The position numbers and the translations under genes are program-made. A model generated the notes under the pieces. The model worked only from the letters and a program-made list of their open reading frames with translations, was not told the origin of the DNA and ran no database searches. Below, in pieces: positions 49,210 to 60,167 of a stretch of 64,000 bases of DNA (its first letter is position 1; the number at the start of each line of letters is the position of its first letter). The DNA lies in contig JBNKJP010000023.1 in the NCBI GenBank assembly GCA_050291245.1, positions 1-64,000 on the forward strand, given 5' to 3'. The stretch comes from Thiodiazotropha sp050291245. GTDB lineage: Bacteria > Pseudomonadota > Gammaproteobacteria > Chromatiales > Chromatiaceae.

Positions 49210-49776
49210 ATGGTTTCACTACAGACCCCGATTTGCGATTTTGGTGCCGATGCGCCGGATTTTCGTCTCCCGGGCGTGGATGGGAGAACCTGGTCCCTGC
49301 GGGAATGCGCCGGTGAGAAGGGTTTGCTGGTGATGTTCATCTGCAATCATTGCCCTTATGTAAAGGCGGTGATCGACCGCATCATCCGGGATGTCCGGGA
49401 ATTGCAGGGTCTTGGGGTCAATGGGGTTGCGATCATGTCCAACGATCCGTCGGAGTATGGGGAGGATTCGTTTGACAACATGCGCCTCATCGCCGAGCGG
49501 ATGGACTTTCCCTTCCCCTATCTCTTTGATGAAAGTCAGGAAGTCGCCCGGGCCTATGGTGCCGTGTGTACCCCCGATTTTTTCGGTTATAACGCGGATT
49601 TTGAGCTTCAATACCGGGGGCGGTTGGATGAGAGTCGTAAGGAGGCCGCGGATCCAACGGTGCGCCGGGATCTGTTCGAAGCCATGAAACAGATCGCGGA
49701 AACCGGCCAGGGACCCCGGGAGCAGATTCCCAGCATGGGCTGTTCCATTAAGTGGCGAAGTGACATAACAGATTGA
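49210..49776 (+). CDS. Thioredoxin-fold (AhpC/TSA-like) protein
   Basis: 188 aa. Peroxiredoxin-like fold with APDFRLPGVDGRTW and the redox-type CNHC motif (Cys45-Cys48) in FICNHCPYVK. Next come SNDPSEYGEDSFDNM and PDFFGYNADFELQYRGRLDE. Such 'thioredoxin family' proteins are common and lack an assigned substrate; a thiol reductase or peroxidase role is likely. Divergent from metK. Confidence 0.85.
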   Translation: MVSLQTPICDFGADAPDFRLPGVDGRTWSLRECAGEKGLLVMFICNHCPYVKAVIDRIIRDVRELQGLGVNGVAIMSNDPSEYGEDSFDNMRLIAERMDFPFPYLFDESQEVARAYGAVCTPDFFGYNADFELQYRGRLDESRKEAADPTVRRDLFEAMKQIAETGQGPREQIPSMGCSIKWRSDITD

Positions 49777-50070
49777 AAAGGTTGTTAATATTGGCTTTTC
49801 CTTTCCCCTATCAAGCCAGCTTATCGGCCTGTAAAGTTCGCTGCCTTGCCCTGGACTTGCGGCTTGGGTCAGAATAGCGAACCTTTGCCCATGGGGCATT
49901 ATCCATTCGTGTGCCACAGATCAAAATGCAAAACGGCACGAGGGGCAGGACGGATGTGAGCAGCAAAGGATGATTGCTGAAAGTGGTTGAGCGAAATTAC
50001 GCTCGAATCAACATCATTCCACAGTTTTTTTACGTAGAAACCAAGTCTTCAAATAATCTAGGAGGGGTCA

Positions 50071-52059
50071 ATGTCCTCACGCAGAGAACTCGCCAATGCC
50101 ATTCGTGCCCTGAGTATGGATGCGGTGCAAAAAGCCAATTCAGGTCATCCGGGTGCGCCCATGGGAATGGCCGATATCGCAGAGGTGCTTTGGAACAGCC
50201 ACATGAAGCACAATCCGGCCAATCCGGAGTGGGCTGACCGCGACCGCTTTGTCCTGTCGAACGGCCACGGTTCGATGCTGATCTATTCCCTGCTGCATCT
50301 CACCGGATACGACCTGAGTGTGGACGATCTGAAAAATTTCCGTCAGTTGCACTCGAAAACCCCGGGTCACCCGGAATATGGTTATGCTCCGGGTGTCGAG
50401 ACCACCACCGGTCCTCTGGGCCAGGGCATCACCAACGCGGTGGGTATGGCACTGGCCGAGAAGACCCTGGCCGCCCAGTTTAACCGCCCGGGTCATGAGA
50501 TCGTCGATCACAACACCTATGTATTCCTCGGCGACGGCTGCATGATGGAGGGTATTTCCCACGAGTCCTGCTCCCTGGCCGGTACCCTGGGTCTGGGCAA
50601 ACTGATCGCCTTCTGGGATGACAACGGCATCAGCATCGACGGTGAAACCGAACACTGGTTCACCGACGATACCCCGGGACGTTTCGAAGCCTATGGCTGG
50701 CATGTGGTGCGCAGCGTGGACGGCCACGATGCGGATGCCATCGACCAGGCGATCAAGGCCGCCCAGGCCGAGACGGGTAAACCCAGCCTGATCTGCTGCA
50801 AGACCACCATCGGTTTCGGTTCCCCCAATCTGGCCGGCAGTCATGACTGTCACGGCGCCCCCCTGGGTGCGGAAGAGATCGCCGCGACCCGTGAGCAGCT
50901 GGGCTGGTCCCATGAGCCTTTCGTGATTCCCGATGCGGTCTACCAGGGTTGGGATGCCAAGGCATCCGGCGCCAGCGCCGAGTCCGCTTGGAATGATAAG
51001 TTCAGCGCCTATGAGGCGGCTCACCCGGAACTGGCCGCGGAGTTCAAACGCCGCATGGCCGGCGATCTGCCCGCCGACTGGGAGGCCGGCGCCGCCCAGT
51101 TCATCTCCGAAGTCAATGCCAAGGCGGAATCCCCCGCCACCCGCAAGGCCTCGCAGAACACCCTGAACGGTTTCGGTCCGCTGCTGCCCGAATTTCTGGG
51201 TGGTTCCGCGGACCTCACACCCTCCAACCTCACCGCCTGGTCCGGATCGAAATCGATCACCGAAGGTCAGGTGGATGGTAACTACATCTCTTACGGCGTG
51301 CGGGAATTTGGTATGTCCGCCATCATGAACGGGGTGGCGCTGCACGGGGGATTCATTCCCTACGGCGGTACCTTCCTGATGTTCTCCGAATACGCCCGTA
51401 ACGCCCTGCGCATGGCCGCGCTGATGAAGCTGCGTTCCATCTTCGTATACACCCATGACTCCATCGGTCTGGGCGAGGACGGACCGACCCATCAGCCGAT
51501 CGAGCAGATCCCGACCCTGCGCATGATCCCCAACATGGATGTATGGCGTCCCTGTGACGCGGTGGAAACCGCGGTGTCCTGGAAGGCCGCGGTGGATAAG
51601 AAGGACGGGCCTACCTGCCTGATCTTCTCCCGTCAGAACCTGACTCATCAGGCCCGCAGCGATGCGCAGATCGCCGATATCGCCAAGGGCGGCTATGTGC
51701 TGGCCGACTGTGACGGCACCCCGGACGTGATCGTGATCGCCACCGGTTCCGAGGTCGAGATCGCCCTCAAGGCCGCGTCCGATTCCGCCAAGAAGGTGCG
51801 TGTGGTTTCCATGCCCAACCCCACGTGTTTCGACGCCCAGGATGCCGCCTATCGGGAATCCGTGCTGCCCTCCGCCGTGACCGCCCGTGTCGCAGTGGAA
51901 GCCGCGGTCACCGACGGCTGGTACAAGTACGTCGGCCTGAACGGCAAGGTCGTGGGTATCAACCGTTTTGGTGAATCGGCGCCCGCCGGTCAACTGTTCA
52001 AGGAGTTCGGCTTCACCGCGGAGAATGTTCTCGCCGCCATCGACGAAGTGAGTGCCTGA
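50071..52059 (+). CDS. tkt: Transketolase
   Basis: 662 aa. TPP enzyme shared by the pentose phosphate and Calvin cycles. KANSGHPGAPMGMADIAEVL with catalytic His, TPP motif GDGCMMEGISHE, FWDDNGISIDG, EFGMSAIMNG, and THDSIGLGEDGPTHQPIEQI. Strong ribosome site AGGAGGGG. It opens the glycolysis/Calvin gene run. Confidence 0.97.
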   Translation: MSSRRELANAIRALSMDAVQKANSGHPGAPMGMADIAEVLWNSHMKHNPANPEWADRDRFVLSNGHGSMLIYSLLHLTGYDLSVDDLKNFRQLHSKTPGHPEYGYAPGVETTTGPLGQGITNAVGMALAEKTLAAQFNRPGHEIVDHNTYVFLGDGCMMEGISHESCSLAGTLGLGKLIAFWDDNGISIDGETEHWFTDDTPGRFEAYGWHVVRSVDGHDADAIDQAIKAAQAETGKPSLICCKTTIGFGSPNLAGSHDCHGAPLGAEEIAATREQLGWSHEPFVIPDAVYQGWDAKASGASAESAWNDKFSAYEAAHPELAAEFKRRMAGDLPADWEAGAAQFISEVNAKAESPATRKASQNTLNGFGPLLPEFLGGSADLTPSNLTAWSGSKSITEGQVDGNYISYGVREFGMSAIMNGVALHGGFIPYGGTFLMFSEYARNALRMAALMKLRSIFVYTHDSIGLGEDGPTHQPIEQIPTLRMIPNMDVWRPCDAVETAVSWKAAVDKKDGPTCLIFSRQNLTHQARSDAQIADIAKGGYVLADCDGTPDVIVIATGSEVEIALKAASDSAKKVRVVSMPNPTCFDAQDAAYRESVLPSAVTARVAVEAAVTDGWYKYVGLNGKVVGINRFGESAPAGQLFKEFGFTAENVLAAIDEVSA

Positions 52060-52067
52060 TACTTCCC

Positions 52068-52090
52068 GCGGGGTGCTGCCGGCACCCCGC
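52068..52090 (+). terminator. GC hairpin between tkt and gap
   Basis: GCGGGGTGC (52068-52076) and GCACCCCGC (52082-52090) form a perfect 9-bp stem with a 5-nt loop. No T-run follows, so it more likely stabilises or processes the mRNA, or lowers read-through into gap. Confidence 0.4.
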
Positions 52091-52132
52091 CACTGACGAA
52101 AACAACTCTACATACGTTAACGGAGAATCGAT

Positions 52133-53134
52133 ATGACTATCAAAGTAGGTATCAATGGTTTTGGCCGCATCGGCCGTATGGCGTTCCGTGCCATCTCGAA
52201 AGACTTCCCCAACATCGAAGTCGTCGGTATCAATGATCTGCTGGAACCCGACTACCTGGCCTACATGCTGCAGTACGATTCCGTGCACGGTAACTTCCCC
52301 GGCAGCGTCTCCGTGGAAGGCAGCAACATGGTGGTCAACGGCAAGACGATCCGTCTCACCGCGGAGCGGGATCCGGCCAACCTGAAGTGGGACGAGATCG
52401 GCGCCGAGCTGGTCATCGAGTGCACCGGCTTCTTCCTCACCGAAGAGACCTGCCAGAAGCACCTCGACGCCGGTGCGAAGAAGGTGGTGCAGAGCGCGCC
52501 CTCCAAGGACGCCACCCCGATGTTTGTCTACGGTGTCAACCACAACGACTATGCCGGTCAGAGCATCGTCTCCGCCGCCTCCTGTACCACCAACTGTCTG
52601 GCCCCCGTGGCCAAAGTGCTGAACGACAACTGGGGTATCAAACGCGGTCTGATGTCCACCGTGCATGCCGCTACCGCCACTCAGAAGACCGTCGATGGTC
52701 CTTCCCAGAAGGATTGGCGCGGTGGTCGCGGTATCCTCGAGAACATCATCCCGTCCTCCACCGGTGCCGCCAAGGCCGTGGGCAAGGTACTGCCCGAGCT
52801 GAACGGCAAGCTGACCGGTATGGCCTTCCGTGTGCCCACCTCTGATGTCTCCGTGGTCGACCTGACCGTGGAACTGAACAAGGGCGCCAGCTATGACGAG
52901 ATCTGTGCCGCCATGAAGGCCGCTTCCGAATCCGGTGATCTGGCCGGTGTGCTGGCCTATACCGAGGATAAGGTGGTCTCCACCGATTTCCGCGGTCGTT
53001 CCACCCCGTCCATCTTCGACGCCGGTGCGGGCATTGCCCTGGATGACACCTTCGTCAAAGTGGTTTCCTGGTACGACAACGAGTACGGCTACACCTGCAA
53101 CATGCTGCGCATGGTGGAGCACGTCGCCAAGTAA
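52133..53134 (+). CDS. gap: Glyceraldehyde-3-phosphate dehydrogenase
   Basis: 333 aa. VGINGFGRIGRMAFRA at the N-terminus binds the cofactor; INDLLEPDYLAYMLQYD suggests NAD preference. The active-site SAASCTTNC has the catalytic Cys151, and SWYDNEYGYTCNML lies near the end. Sits between tkt and pgk, fitting glycolytic and Calvin-cycle flux. Confidence 0.97.
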   Translation: MTIKVGINGFGRIGRMAFRAISKDFPNIEVVGINDLLEPDYLAYMLQYDSVHGNFPGSVSVEGSNMVVNGKTIRLTAERDPANLKWDEIGAELVIECTGFFLTEETCQKHLDAGAKKVVQSAPSKDATPMFVYGVNHNDYAGQSIVSAASCTTNCLAPVAKVLNDNWGIKRGLMSTVHAATATQKTVDGPSQKDWRGGRGILENIIPSSTGAAKAVGKVLPELNGKLTGMAFRVPTSDVSVVDLTVELNKGASYDEICAAMKAASESGDLAGVLAYTEDKVVSTDFRGRSTPSIFDAGAGIALDDTFVKVVSWYDNEYGYTCNMLRMVEHVAK

Positions 53135-53192
53135 TTTGTTTGTCGCGAAACGGGTTTAAACGCTATTGGCACTTAAGTTAAGCAAATAATCC

Positions 53193-53275
53193 TCGTCATC
53201 CCGGCGTATGCCGGGATCCAGAATGTTTGACGGTGCGATATTCCTGGATTCCGGCATACGCCGGAATGACGAAAA
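53193..53275. repeat. CCGGCATACGCCGG-type intergenic repeat
   Basis: TCGTCATCCCGGCGTATGCC (53193-53212) is inverted at 53253-53272 as GGCATACGCCGGAATGACGA, making a roughly 20-bp imperfect stem. The enclosed spacer (53218-53252) is about 29/35 identical to 4887-4921. Confidence 0.7.
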
Positions 53276-53331
53276 TCTACAGTAGGTGGCATACGGTTTA
53301 ACCCCGTTTCGCAATACAGACCGGATGAGTC

Positions 53332-53391
53332 TTGAATTATGAGTTGTGGCCGGATCGGCCTGTCATGACACGCACCAGAATTCATAATTCA
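53332..53391. repeat. Short A/T-armed inverted repeat
   Basis: TTGAATTATGA (53332-53342) is inverted as TCATAATTCAA (53381-53391). This resembles the arms of the repeat at 47777-47897. It lies in the gap-pgk spacer, which otherwise holds no gene. Confidence 0.55.
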
Positions 53392-53432
53392 ATATTCAAC
53401 TATCAAAACTAGAATCGACGCAGGAGTCTGTT

Positions 53433-54614
53433 ATGTCCTTCATCAAGTTGACCGATCTTGATCTTGCCGGTAAGCGCGTATTGATTCGCGCGGATCTCAA
53501 CGTGCCTGTCAAGGACGGCAAGGTGACTTCGGATGCCCGCATTACCGCCTCCATGCCCACCATCGAGCACTGTGTGAAATCCGGCGCCAAGGTTATGGTG
53601 ATGTCCCATCGCGGGCGTCCGGAAGAGGGGGTCTATTCGGAAGAGAACTCCATGGCGCCCATCGCCGATGACATGTCCGGAAAGATGGGCACGACGGTAC
53701 GTTTGATCAAGGATTATCTGGACGGCGGTTTCGAGCTGGGCGAAGGTGAAGTGGTGCTGCTCGAGAATGTGCGCTTCAATGCCGGTGAGAAGAAGGACAA
53801 CGAGGAGCTGGCAAAAAAATATGCCGCATTGTGCGATGTCTTCGTGATGGACGCCTTCGGCACCGCCCATCGGGCCCAGGCCTCCACCCACGGCGCCGGT
53901 AAATTCGCACCGGTGGCCTGCGCCGGCCTGTTGCTGGCCGACGAACTGGACAACCTGGCCCGCGCCCTGGCCAATCCGGCCCGTCCCATGGTGGCCATCG
54001 TAGGCGGTTCCAAGGTCTCCACCAAACTGACCGTGCTGGAGGCGCTGTCCGAGAAGGTCGATCAACTGGTGGTGGGCGGCGGTATCGCGAATACCTTCCT
54101 CAAGGCGGTTGGTAACAATGTGGGCAAGTCTCTGTGTGAAGACGATCTGGTGCCCACGGCCCAGGCGCTGATCGAAAAGATGAAGGCCCGTGGCGCCATC
54201 ATTCCGATCGCCACCGATGTGGTGGTGGGTAAACAGTTCGATGAGAACGAACCGGCGGTACTGAAGAGCGCCGGCGAGGTGGCTGATGACGAGATGATCT
54301 TCGATATCGGTCCGGACAGCGCGAAGGAGCTGGCCGATATTATCGCCAAGGCCGGCACCATTGTCTGGAACGGCCCGGTGGGTGTATTCGAGTTCGATCA
54401 GTTCGGGGAAGGCACCAAGACCGTCTCCATGGCGATCGCCAACTCTCCCGGTTTCTCCCTGGCGGGGGGTGGGGACACCATCGCCGCGATTCAGAAATAC
54501 GATATCTACGATAAGGTTTCCTACATCTCCACGGCGGGCGGCGCCTTCCTGGAGTACCTGGAAGGCAAGACCCTTCCGGCGGTAGCCATGTTGGAGGCCT
54601 GCGCGGCGAAGTAA
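53433..54614 (+). CDS. pgk: Phosphoglycerate kinase
   Basis: 393 aa. VLIRADLNVPVKDGKV, MSHRGRPEE, LLENVRFNAGE, MDAFGTAHRAQAST, IVGGSKVSTKL, WNGPVGVFE, and the C-terminal GGGDTIAAIQK/STAGGAFLEYLEGK are canonical. The catalytic Arg in RADLN is present. Separated from gap by 298 nt of repeats, so it may have its own promoter. Confidence 0.97.
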   Translation: MSFIKLTDLDLAGKRVLIRADLNVPVKDGKVTSDARITASMPTIEHCVKSGAKVMVMSHRGRPEEGVYSEENSMAPIADDMSGKMGTTVRLIKDYLDGGFELGEGEVVLLENVRFNAGEKKDNEELAKKYAALCDVFVMDAFGTAHRAQASTHGAGKFAPVACAGLLLADELDNLARALANPARPMVAIVGGSKVSTKLTVLEALSEKVDQLVVGGGIANTFLKAVGNNVGKSLCEDDLVPTAQALIEKMKARGAIIPIATDVVVGKQFDENEPAVLKSAGEVADDEMIFDIGPDSAKELADIIAKAGTIVWNGPVGVFEFDQFGEGTKTVSMAIANSPGFSLAGGGDTIAAIQKYDIYDKVSYISTAGGAFLEYLEGKTLPAVAMLEACAAK

Positions 54615-54632
54615 ATGTCGCTGCGCCTGAAT

Positions 54633-54652
54633 GGCCGGGCAGGGGCCCGGCC
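54633..54652 (+). terminator. Hairpin between pgk and pyk
   Basis: GGCCGGGC (54633-54640) pairs with GCCCGGCC (54645-54652) around a 4-nt loop. Followed by TAATCAATC rather than a T-run, so partial termination or mRNA stabilisation is likelier than full termination. Confidence 0.4.
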
Positions 54653-54688
54653 TAATCAATCATGCATCAAGCATGTAGCTGGAATGGT

Positions 54689-56140
<1,452 letters not shown>

Positions 56141-56236
56141 CGGTGTCACGGCGGAAGTCCCTGCATCCCGTGTAGGGGTTTCATCGCGATACCTGACAGT
56201 AGAAACGAGTAAAAACCTAAATCCAAGGAGGCTATC

Positions 56237-57301
56237 ATGGCTCTGATTTCCCTGCGCCAACTTCTCGATCATGCCGCGGAACACGGCTACGGTCTGCCGG
56301 CGTTCAATGTCAACAACATGGAGCAGGTGCATGCCATCATGCAGGCAGCGGATGCGGTCAACAGTCCGGTCATTCTGCAGGGTTCCGCGGGTGCGCGCTC
56401 CTATGCGGGCGAACCCTTCCTGCGTCATCTGATTATCGCTGCGACCGAAATGTATCCGCATATTCCGGTGTGCATGCATCAGGATCATGGCACCTCTCCA
56501 GGGGTCTGCCTGCGCTCCATCCAGTCCGGTTTCTCCTCGGTCATGATGGACGGCTCCCTGATGACCGACGGCAAGACACCCTCTTCTTACGAATACAACG
56601 TGGAGACCACGGCCAAGGTGGTGGAAATGGCCCATGCGGGCGGTGTTTCCGTCGAGGGCGAGCTGGGTTGCCTGGGTTCTCTGGAGACCGGTCAGGCCGG
56701 TGAAGAGGACGGTGTGGGCGCGGAAGGCACCCTGGATCACAGCCAGCTGCTGACCGATCCCAACGAGGCCGCTGACTTCGTTAAGAAGACCGGTGTCGAT
56801 GCTTTGGCCATCGCCATCGGTACCTCACACGGTGCCTACAAGTTCACCCGTCCGCCGACTGGTGACATCCTGGCGATCGAGCGTGTGAAAGAGATCCACG
56901 CCCGCATCCCCAATACCCACCTGGTCATGCACGGTTCCTCTTCCGTACCTCAGGACTGGCTGGCGATCATCAACGAGTACGGCGGTGATATGGGTGAAAC
57001 CTACGGCGTACCGGTCGAGGAGATCGTCGAGGGCATCAAGCACGGCGTACGCAAGGTCAACATCGACACCGACCTGCGTATGGCCTCCACGGGTTCGATC
57101 CGCAGACATCTGAATGACAACAAGTCCAACTTCGATCCCCGTAAGTTCCTCAAAGAGGCGACCAAGGCGATGGCGGATATCTGCAAGTCCCGTTACGAGG
57201 CGTTTGGTTCCGCGGGCATGGCGGACAAGATCTCTCCGATCTCCCTGGAGAACATGCAGAAACGCTATGAAAGCGGCGAGTTGAACCCGAAGGTCAACTG
57301 A
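56237..57301 (+). CDS. fba: Fructose-bisphosphate aldolase, class II, Calvin-type
   Basis: 354 aa. Zinc aldolase of the class IIB subtype found with Calvin-cycle genes. AFNVNNMEQVHAIMQAA, zinc-binding CMHQDHGTSP, EGELGCLGSLETGQAGEEDG, IGTSHGAYKF, LVMHGSSSVP, and VRKVNIDTDLRMA. Strong AAGGAGG site. Together with tkt, gap and pgk it suggests autotrophy, although phosphoribulokinase and RuBisCO are not in the window. Confidence 0.96.
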   Translation: MALISLRQLLDHAAEHGYGLPAFNVNNMEQVHAIMQAADAVNSPVILQGSAGARSYAGEPFLRHLIIAATEMYPHIPVCMHQDHGTSPGVCLRSIQSGFSSVMMDGSLMTDGKTPSSYEYNVETTAKVVEMAHAGGVSVEGELGCLGSLETGQAGEEDGVGAEGTLDHSQLLTDPNEAADFVKKTGVDALAIAIGTSHGAYKFTRPPTGDILAIERVKEIHARIPNTHLVMHGSSSVPQDWLAIINEYGGDMGETYGVPVEEIVEGIKHGVRKVNIDTDLRMASTGSIRRHLNDNKSNFDPRKFLKEATKAMADICKSRYEAFGSAGMADKISPISLENMQKRYESGELNPKVN

Positions 57302-57315
57302 TACCCTCCAAGCTT

Positions 57316-57335
57316 GCCCCCCGGTCCCGGGGGGC
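57316..57335 (+). terminator. Hairpin after fba
   Basis: GCCCCCCGG and CCGGGGGGC form a strong stem 14 nt after the fba stop. A mildly T-rich stretch follows (ATCCTCATCTTC). Probable end of the pyk-fba transcript. Confidence 0.55.
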
Positions 57336-57676
57336 ATCCTCATCTTCAGTACATCTCATCAAAAAATTCCACTTAACCCTGACCTGGCGGTTGGGTCTGC
57401 GTGAATCGCTGTATTCCGTCAAATATTGTGTGGGAGAGCGCGCCTGCTCGCGATACCGCGTTCTCAGCGATCTTGCTCATTTTTTTGAGAGGTGGCAGTA
57501 CCCAGTCAATCGCGGCCAACGGCCGCTCCTACACTCAAGGATGGAATCGGGGAATGAGCGCACAAGTTACTGGGCTTTCTGAGACCATTTGCGCAAATTT
57601 GCGGTGATTGGCGTTTATTTGCGGCTCAAAGAACGAATAGGGCGGCAGGGAGGTATGGTTGCCTGCAAAACCGGGG
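57336..57676. other. Intergenic repeat region between fba and glutaredoxin gene
   Basis: No gene is seen. It holds a REP pair (57429-57533) and a run of TTTGCG units (57583-57625: GCGCAAATTTGCGGTGATTG followed by GCGTTTATTTGCGG). Confidence 0.5.
57429..57533. repeat. REP-like inverted pair (BIME type)
   Basis: TGTGGGAG...CGCGA (57429-57453) and its inverted relative TCGCGG...CTCCTACA (57510-57533) match the TGTGGGAGCGGC...GCCGCGA pattern of Pseudomonas-type REP elements. They face each other 56 bp apart. No RAYT transposase lies nearby. Confidence 0.65.
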
Positions 57677-57940
57677 CTACATCAAACCTTCCGATTCCAG
57701 GACATATTTCAACTGATTGGGATTGAAACCCTCGAAGAATCGATCGCCGATAACAATCAGGGGTACGGTCCGGCCGCCGATTTCAAAGAATTTCTTCTGG
57801 ATTTTTCCCGGTTTGGCGACATTGAAGTCCAAAAACGGGACATTATTTTTCTTCAACCAGCGTTTCAGGTGCACACAATGGGGGCACTTCAGGGTCGTAT
57901 AGATAACCACTCGGTTCGACTTTGGTTTATGTTGAATCAT
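57677..57940 (-). CDS. Glutaredoxin-like protein
   Basis: 87 aa. Single glutaredoxin/thioredoxin fold: VVIYTTLKCPHCVHLKRWL with CPHC (Cys19-Cys22), the cis-Pro in GRTVPLIVIGD, and FEGFNPNQL. Predicted cytoplasmic disulfide exchange with small thiols. It lies alone in repeat-rich DNA and is on the opposite strand to fba. Confidence 0.85.
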   Translation of the reverse strand: MIQHKPKSNRVVIYTTLKCPHCVHLKRWLKKNNVPFLDFNVAKPGKIQKKFFEIGGRTVPLIVIGDRFFEGFNPNQLKYVLESEGLM

Positions 57941-58167
57941 TGCGTATTGAAACTGTACACCGTCTTACCCAACTGGTTGGGTGATCAACGCATTTGAAAC
58001 TAAGGGTTAGTGCTTTGATGGACCTGCCCATGTTATCCGATATCCCTATGCTCGATACGAATCGGATTCGTGAAATGGTTACCCGGTTCGCGAATCCTTA
58101 ACCCAACAGGTCAGGCTGATCCTGATTCCGTCTCAAGTCTGGACATGAGGGGACCAGGATCCCAAAC

Positions 58168-58194
58168 CACGCTTCTGTCGGGGTGTGAAGCGTG
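58168..58194 (-). terminator. Hairpin after purC
   Basis: CACGCTTC (58168-58175) and GAAGCGTG (58187-58194) form a perfect 8-bp stem 4 nt past the purC stop. No T-run is seen on the minus strand. Confidence 0.4.
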
Positions 58195-58198
58195 CTGA

Positions 58199-59095
58199 TC
58201 AAACCTGCCCTGTCAGACGCCACTCCGCTTCTTGGTATTTGTCGACCGTTTTGCGAATAACTTCAGCAGGAAGCTCCGGGCCGGGGGGTGTTTTGTCCCA
58301 ATCCAGGGTTTCCAGATAGTCGCGCACGAACTGTTTGTCGAAGCTGGGCGGACTGACACCCGGCTGGTAGGTGTCAGCCGGCCAGAAACGGGAGGAATCC
58401 GGGGTCAGGACTTCATCGATCAGGTGCAGATTACCTTGCCCGTCAAGGCCGAATTCAAATTTGGTGTCCGCAATGATGATGCCCCGTTGCAATGCATATT
58501 CCGCAGATTCCGTGTAGAGCCGGATGCTGATATCACGCACCTGCTCCGCCAGGGTCCGGCCGAGCAGTTCGACGGTCTGGTCGAAATCGATATTGATGTC
58601 GTGATCCCCCAGTTCGGCCTTGGTGGATGGGGTGAAGATGGGTTCGGGTAGCTTATCCGCCAGACGCAGGTGCTCGGGTAGGGGAATGCCACACACCCGC
58701 CCGCTGGTCTGGTAGTCTTTCCACCCCGAACCGATCAGATAGCCCCGTACGATGGCCTCAACCGGGAGGGGTTTGAGCTTGCTTACGATCAGCCAGCGAT
58801 CTCCCAGTTGCGCCCTTTGTCCAGGATCCTTGACCACCTGATCGAGGGGAATATCGGAGAGGTGATTGGGGATGATCGACTCGGTCCGGTGAAACCAGAA
58901 ATTGGCCACCCGGGTGAGCACTTCCCCCTTTCCGGGAATCGGTTGGGGCAGAACCACATCGAATGCGGAGAGCCGGTCACTGGTCACGATCAACAGGTGC
59001 TGATCATCCACTTCATAGATGTCCCGCACCTTGCCCCGGTTCAGGAGTTTCAGATCGAGGTCGGACTGGAAAAGGGGGGGGCTGTGTTGCTTCAT
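58199..59095 (-). CDS. purC: SAICAR synthetase
   Basis: 298 aa. ATP-dependent step joining aspartate to CAIR in purine synthesis. LNRGKVRDIYEVDDQHLLIV, DRLSAFDVVLPQPIPGKGEV, PLPVEAIVRGYLIGSGWKDY, and ADTKFEFGLDG with DEVLTPDSSRFW are the signatures. The length matches the longer eukaryotic/beta-proteobacterial form (about 300 aa) rather than the 237-aa E. coli form. Confidence 0.96.
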   Translation of the reverse strand: MKQHSPPLFQSDLDLKLLNRGKVRDIYEVDDQHLLIVTSDRLSAFDVVLPQPIPGKGEVLTRVANFWFHRTESIIPNHLSDIPLDQVVKDPGQRAQLGDRWLIVSKLKPLPVEAIVRGYLIGSGWKDYQTSGRVCGIPLPEHLRLADKLPEPIFTPSTKAELGDHDINIDFDQTVELLGRTLAEQVRDISIRLYTESAEYALQRGIIIADTKFEFGLDGQGNLHLIDEVLTPDSSRFWPADTYQPGVSPPSFDKQFVRDYLETLDWDKTPPGPELPAEVIRKTVDKYQEAEWRLTGQV

Positions 59096-59184
59096 TGGGA
59101 TTGACCGCAGTTAAAAATGGCTATTATATCCTTGATTGAACTAAGAAACTGCATGCTGTGGTTGATACAGAGCGAATACCCGGG

Positions 59185-59616
59185 ATGACTACGCAAAACG
59201 ACTATCTACAGGCCTTTAAAGGCAGCTTTACGTCAGCGCTACGCTGGCATCAACTGGACGATCTGTGGCAGGTATTGAATCAGGATGCCGCGGGGGGATG
59301 GTACATCTATGCGGTGGGAGAGGCCCCACCGCACCAACCGGTGGATGCCGAGGGGCTTTCCCGGTTCGTCACCGGCATCGATGAACTCCTGCGACGGGAG
59401 CATGATGAGAAATACTGCGGCATCGTCTATGCGGATGACCTGAACAGACCCGCGTTCATCAAGATTTACGATCCGAACAACCTGGGCGTTAGCTGTGGCT
59501 ACAGTGACAACCCTCCCTTGCCAGGGTGGGTGCTGAGCAAAATTCCGCCGGTGGATCTCATGGCTTTGAAGCCACCCAATAACCGCAAACGCTGGTGGCG
59601 CGCGCTTTGGCGATAA
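59185..59616 (+). CDS. Hypothetical protein
   Basis: 143 aa from ATG 59185; a GTG at 59158 is possible. Soluble, with no signal peptide or membrane helix. It opens LQAFKGSFTSALRWHQLDDL, then GWYIYAVGEAPP, a helix ELLRREHDEKYCGIVYADD, KIYDPNNLGVSCGYS, and a basic end (NNRKRWWRALWR). Not recognised; composition and codon use look like a normal conserved gene. Divergent from purC. Confidence 0.7.
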   Translation: MTTQNDYLQAFKGSFTSALRWHQLDDLWQVLNQDAAGGWYIYAVGEAPPHQPVDAEGLSRFVTGIDELLRREHDEKYCGIVYADDLNRPAFIKIYDPNNLGVSCGYSDNPPLPGWVLSKIPPVDLMALKPPNNRKRWWRALWR

Positions 59617-59715
59617 CCTTGCGTTTCACTGGGTTATGCCGGGGTGAATCGTGATAGACTCCTGGCGAGGCCGGATCTCAAACGAAACTAATCATAAGAC
59701 GGAAGGTTTAAGCCT

Positions 59716-60135
59716 ATGACCGAAACGACCCAGAACATGAGTATGGGAAGCAGGGAAGAGCGCCTGGCGATCACCCGAGGCGTGATGAGTCTGCTGGAGA
59801 GTTGGGGGCTGCAATCCGAGGAGATGCGCTCGTTGCTTGATCTGCCCGGGAAGGCACGCCACATGGCCCAATATCGCTATGACAAGGCTTTGCCGGACAG
59901 TCCCGAAGTGCGCAAGCGCATCGAGTACCTGGTGCGTATCAACGAAGCCCTGCGCACCACCTATCCCACCAACCCCGGAATGGGCAAGCGCTGGTTACGA
60001 CGCCGCAGCCGGATGTTCAATCAGGCCAGTCCCCTGTCCATGATGATTGGTGAAGGCGAACAGGGCATGGTCTATGTCTTGTGTCGCCTGGATTGCACCT
60101 ACGCCTGGGACCAGAGCGGCTCACTTCCGTGCTGA
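59716..60135 (+). CDS. MbcA/ParS/Xre-type antitoxin-like protein
   Basis: 139 aa. N-terminal helical Xre-like part (about 12-70) and a C-terminal toxin-binding domain of the DUF2384 type (about 75-130: VRINEALRTTYPTNPGMGKR, then SPLSMMIGEGEQGM). Such proteins usually neutralise RES-domain toxins encoded next to them; no RES gene is adjacent, so this one is an orphan, perhaps a regulator. Ribosome site GGAAGG. Confidence 0.75.
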   Translation: MTETTQNMSMGSREERLAITRGVMSLLESWGLQSEEMRSLLDLPGKARHMAQYRYDKALPDSPEVRKRIEYLVRINEALRTTYPTNPGMGKRWLRRRSRMFNQASPLSMMIGEGEQGMVYVLCRLDCTYAWDQSGSLPC

Positions 60136-60167
60136 GCCCGAATGGCACTTAATTTTCTTTTGGATGG

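Noticed and set aside
53135..53432. CRISPR array from repeated motifs in the gap-pgk spacer
   Set aside because: The repeats are single inverted pairs without regular spacing or unique spacers.
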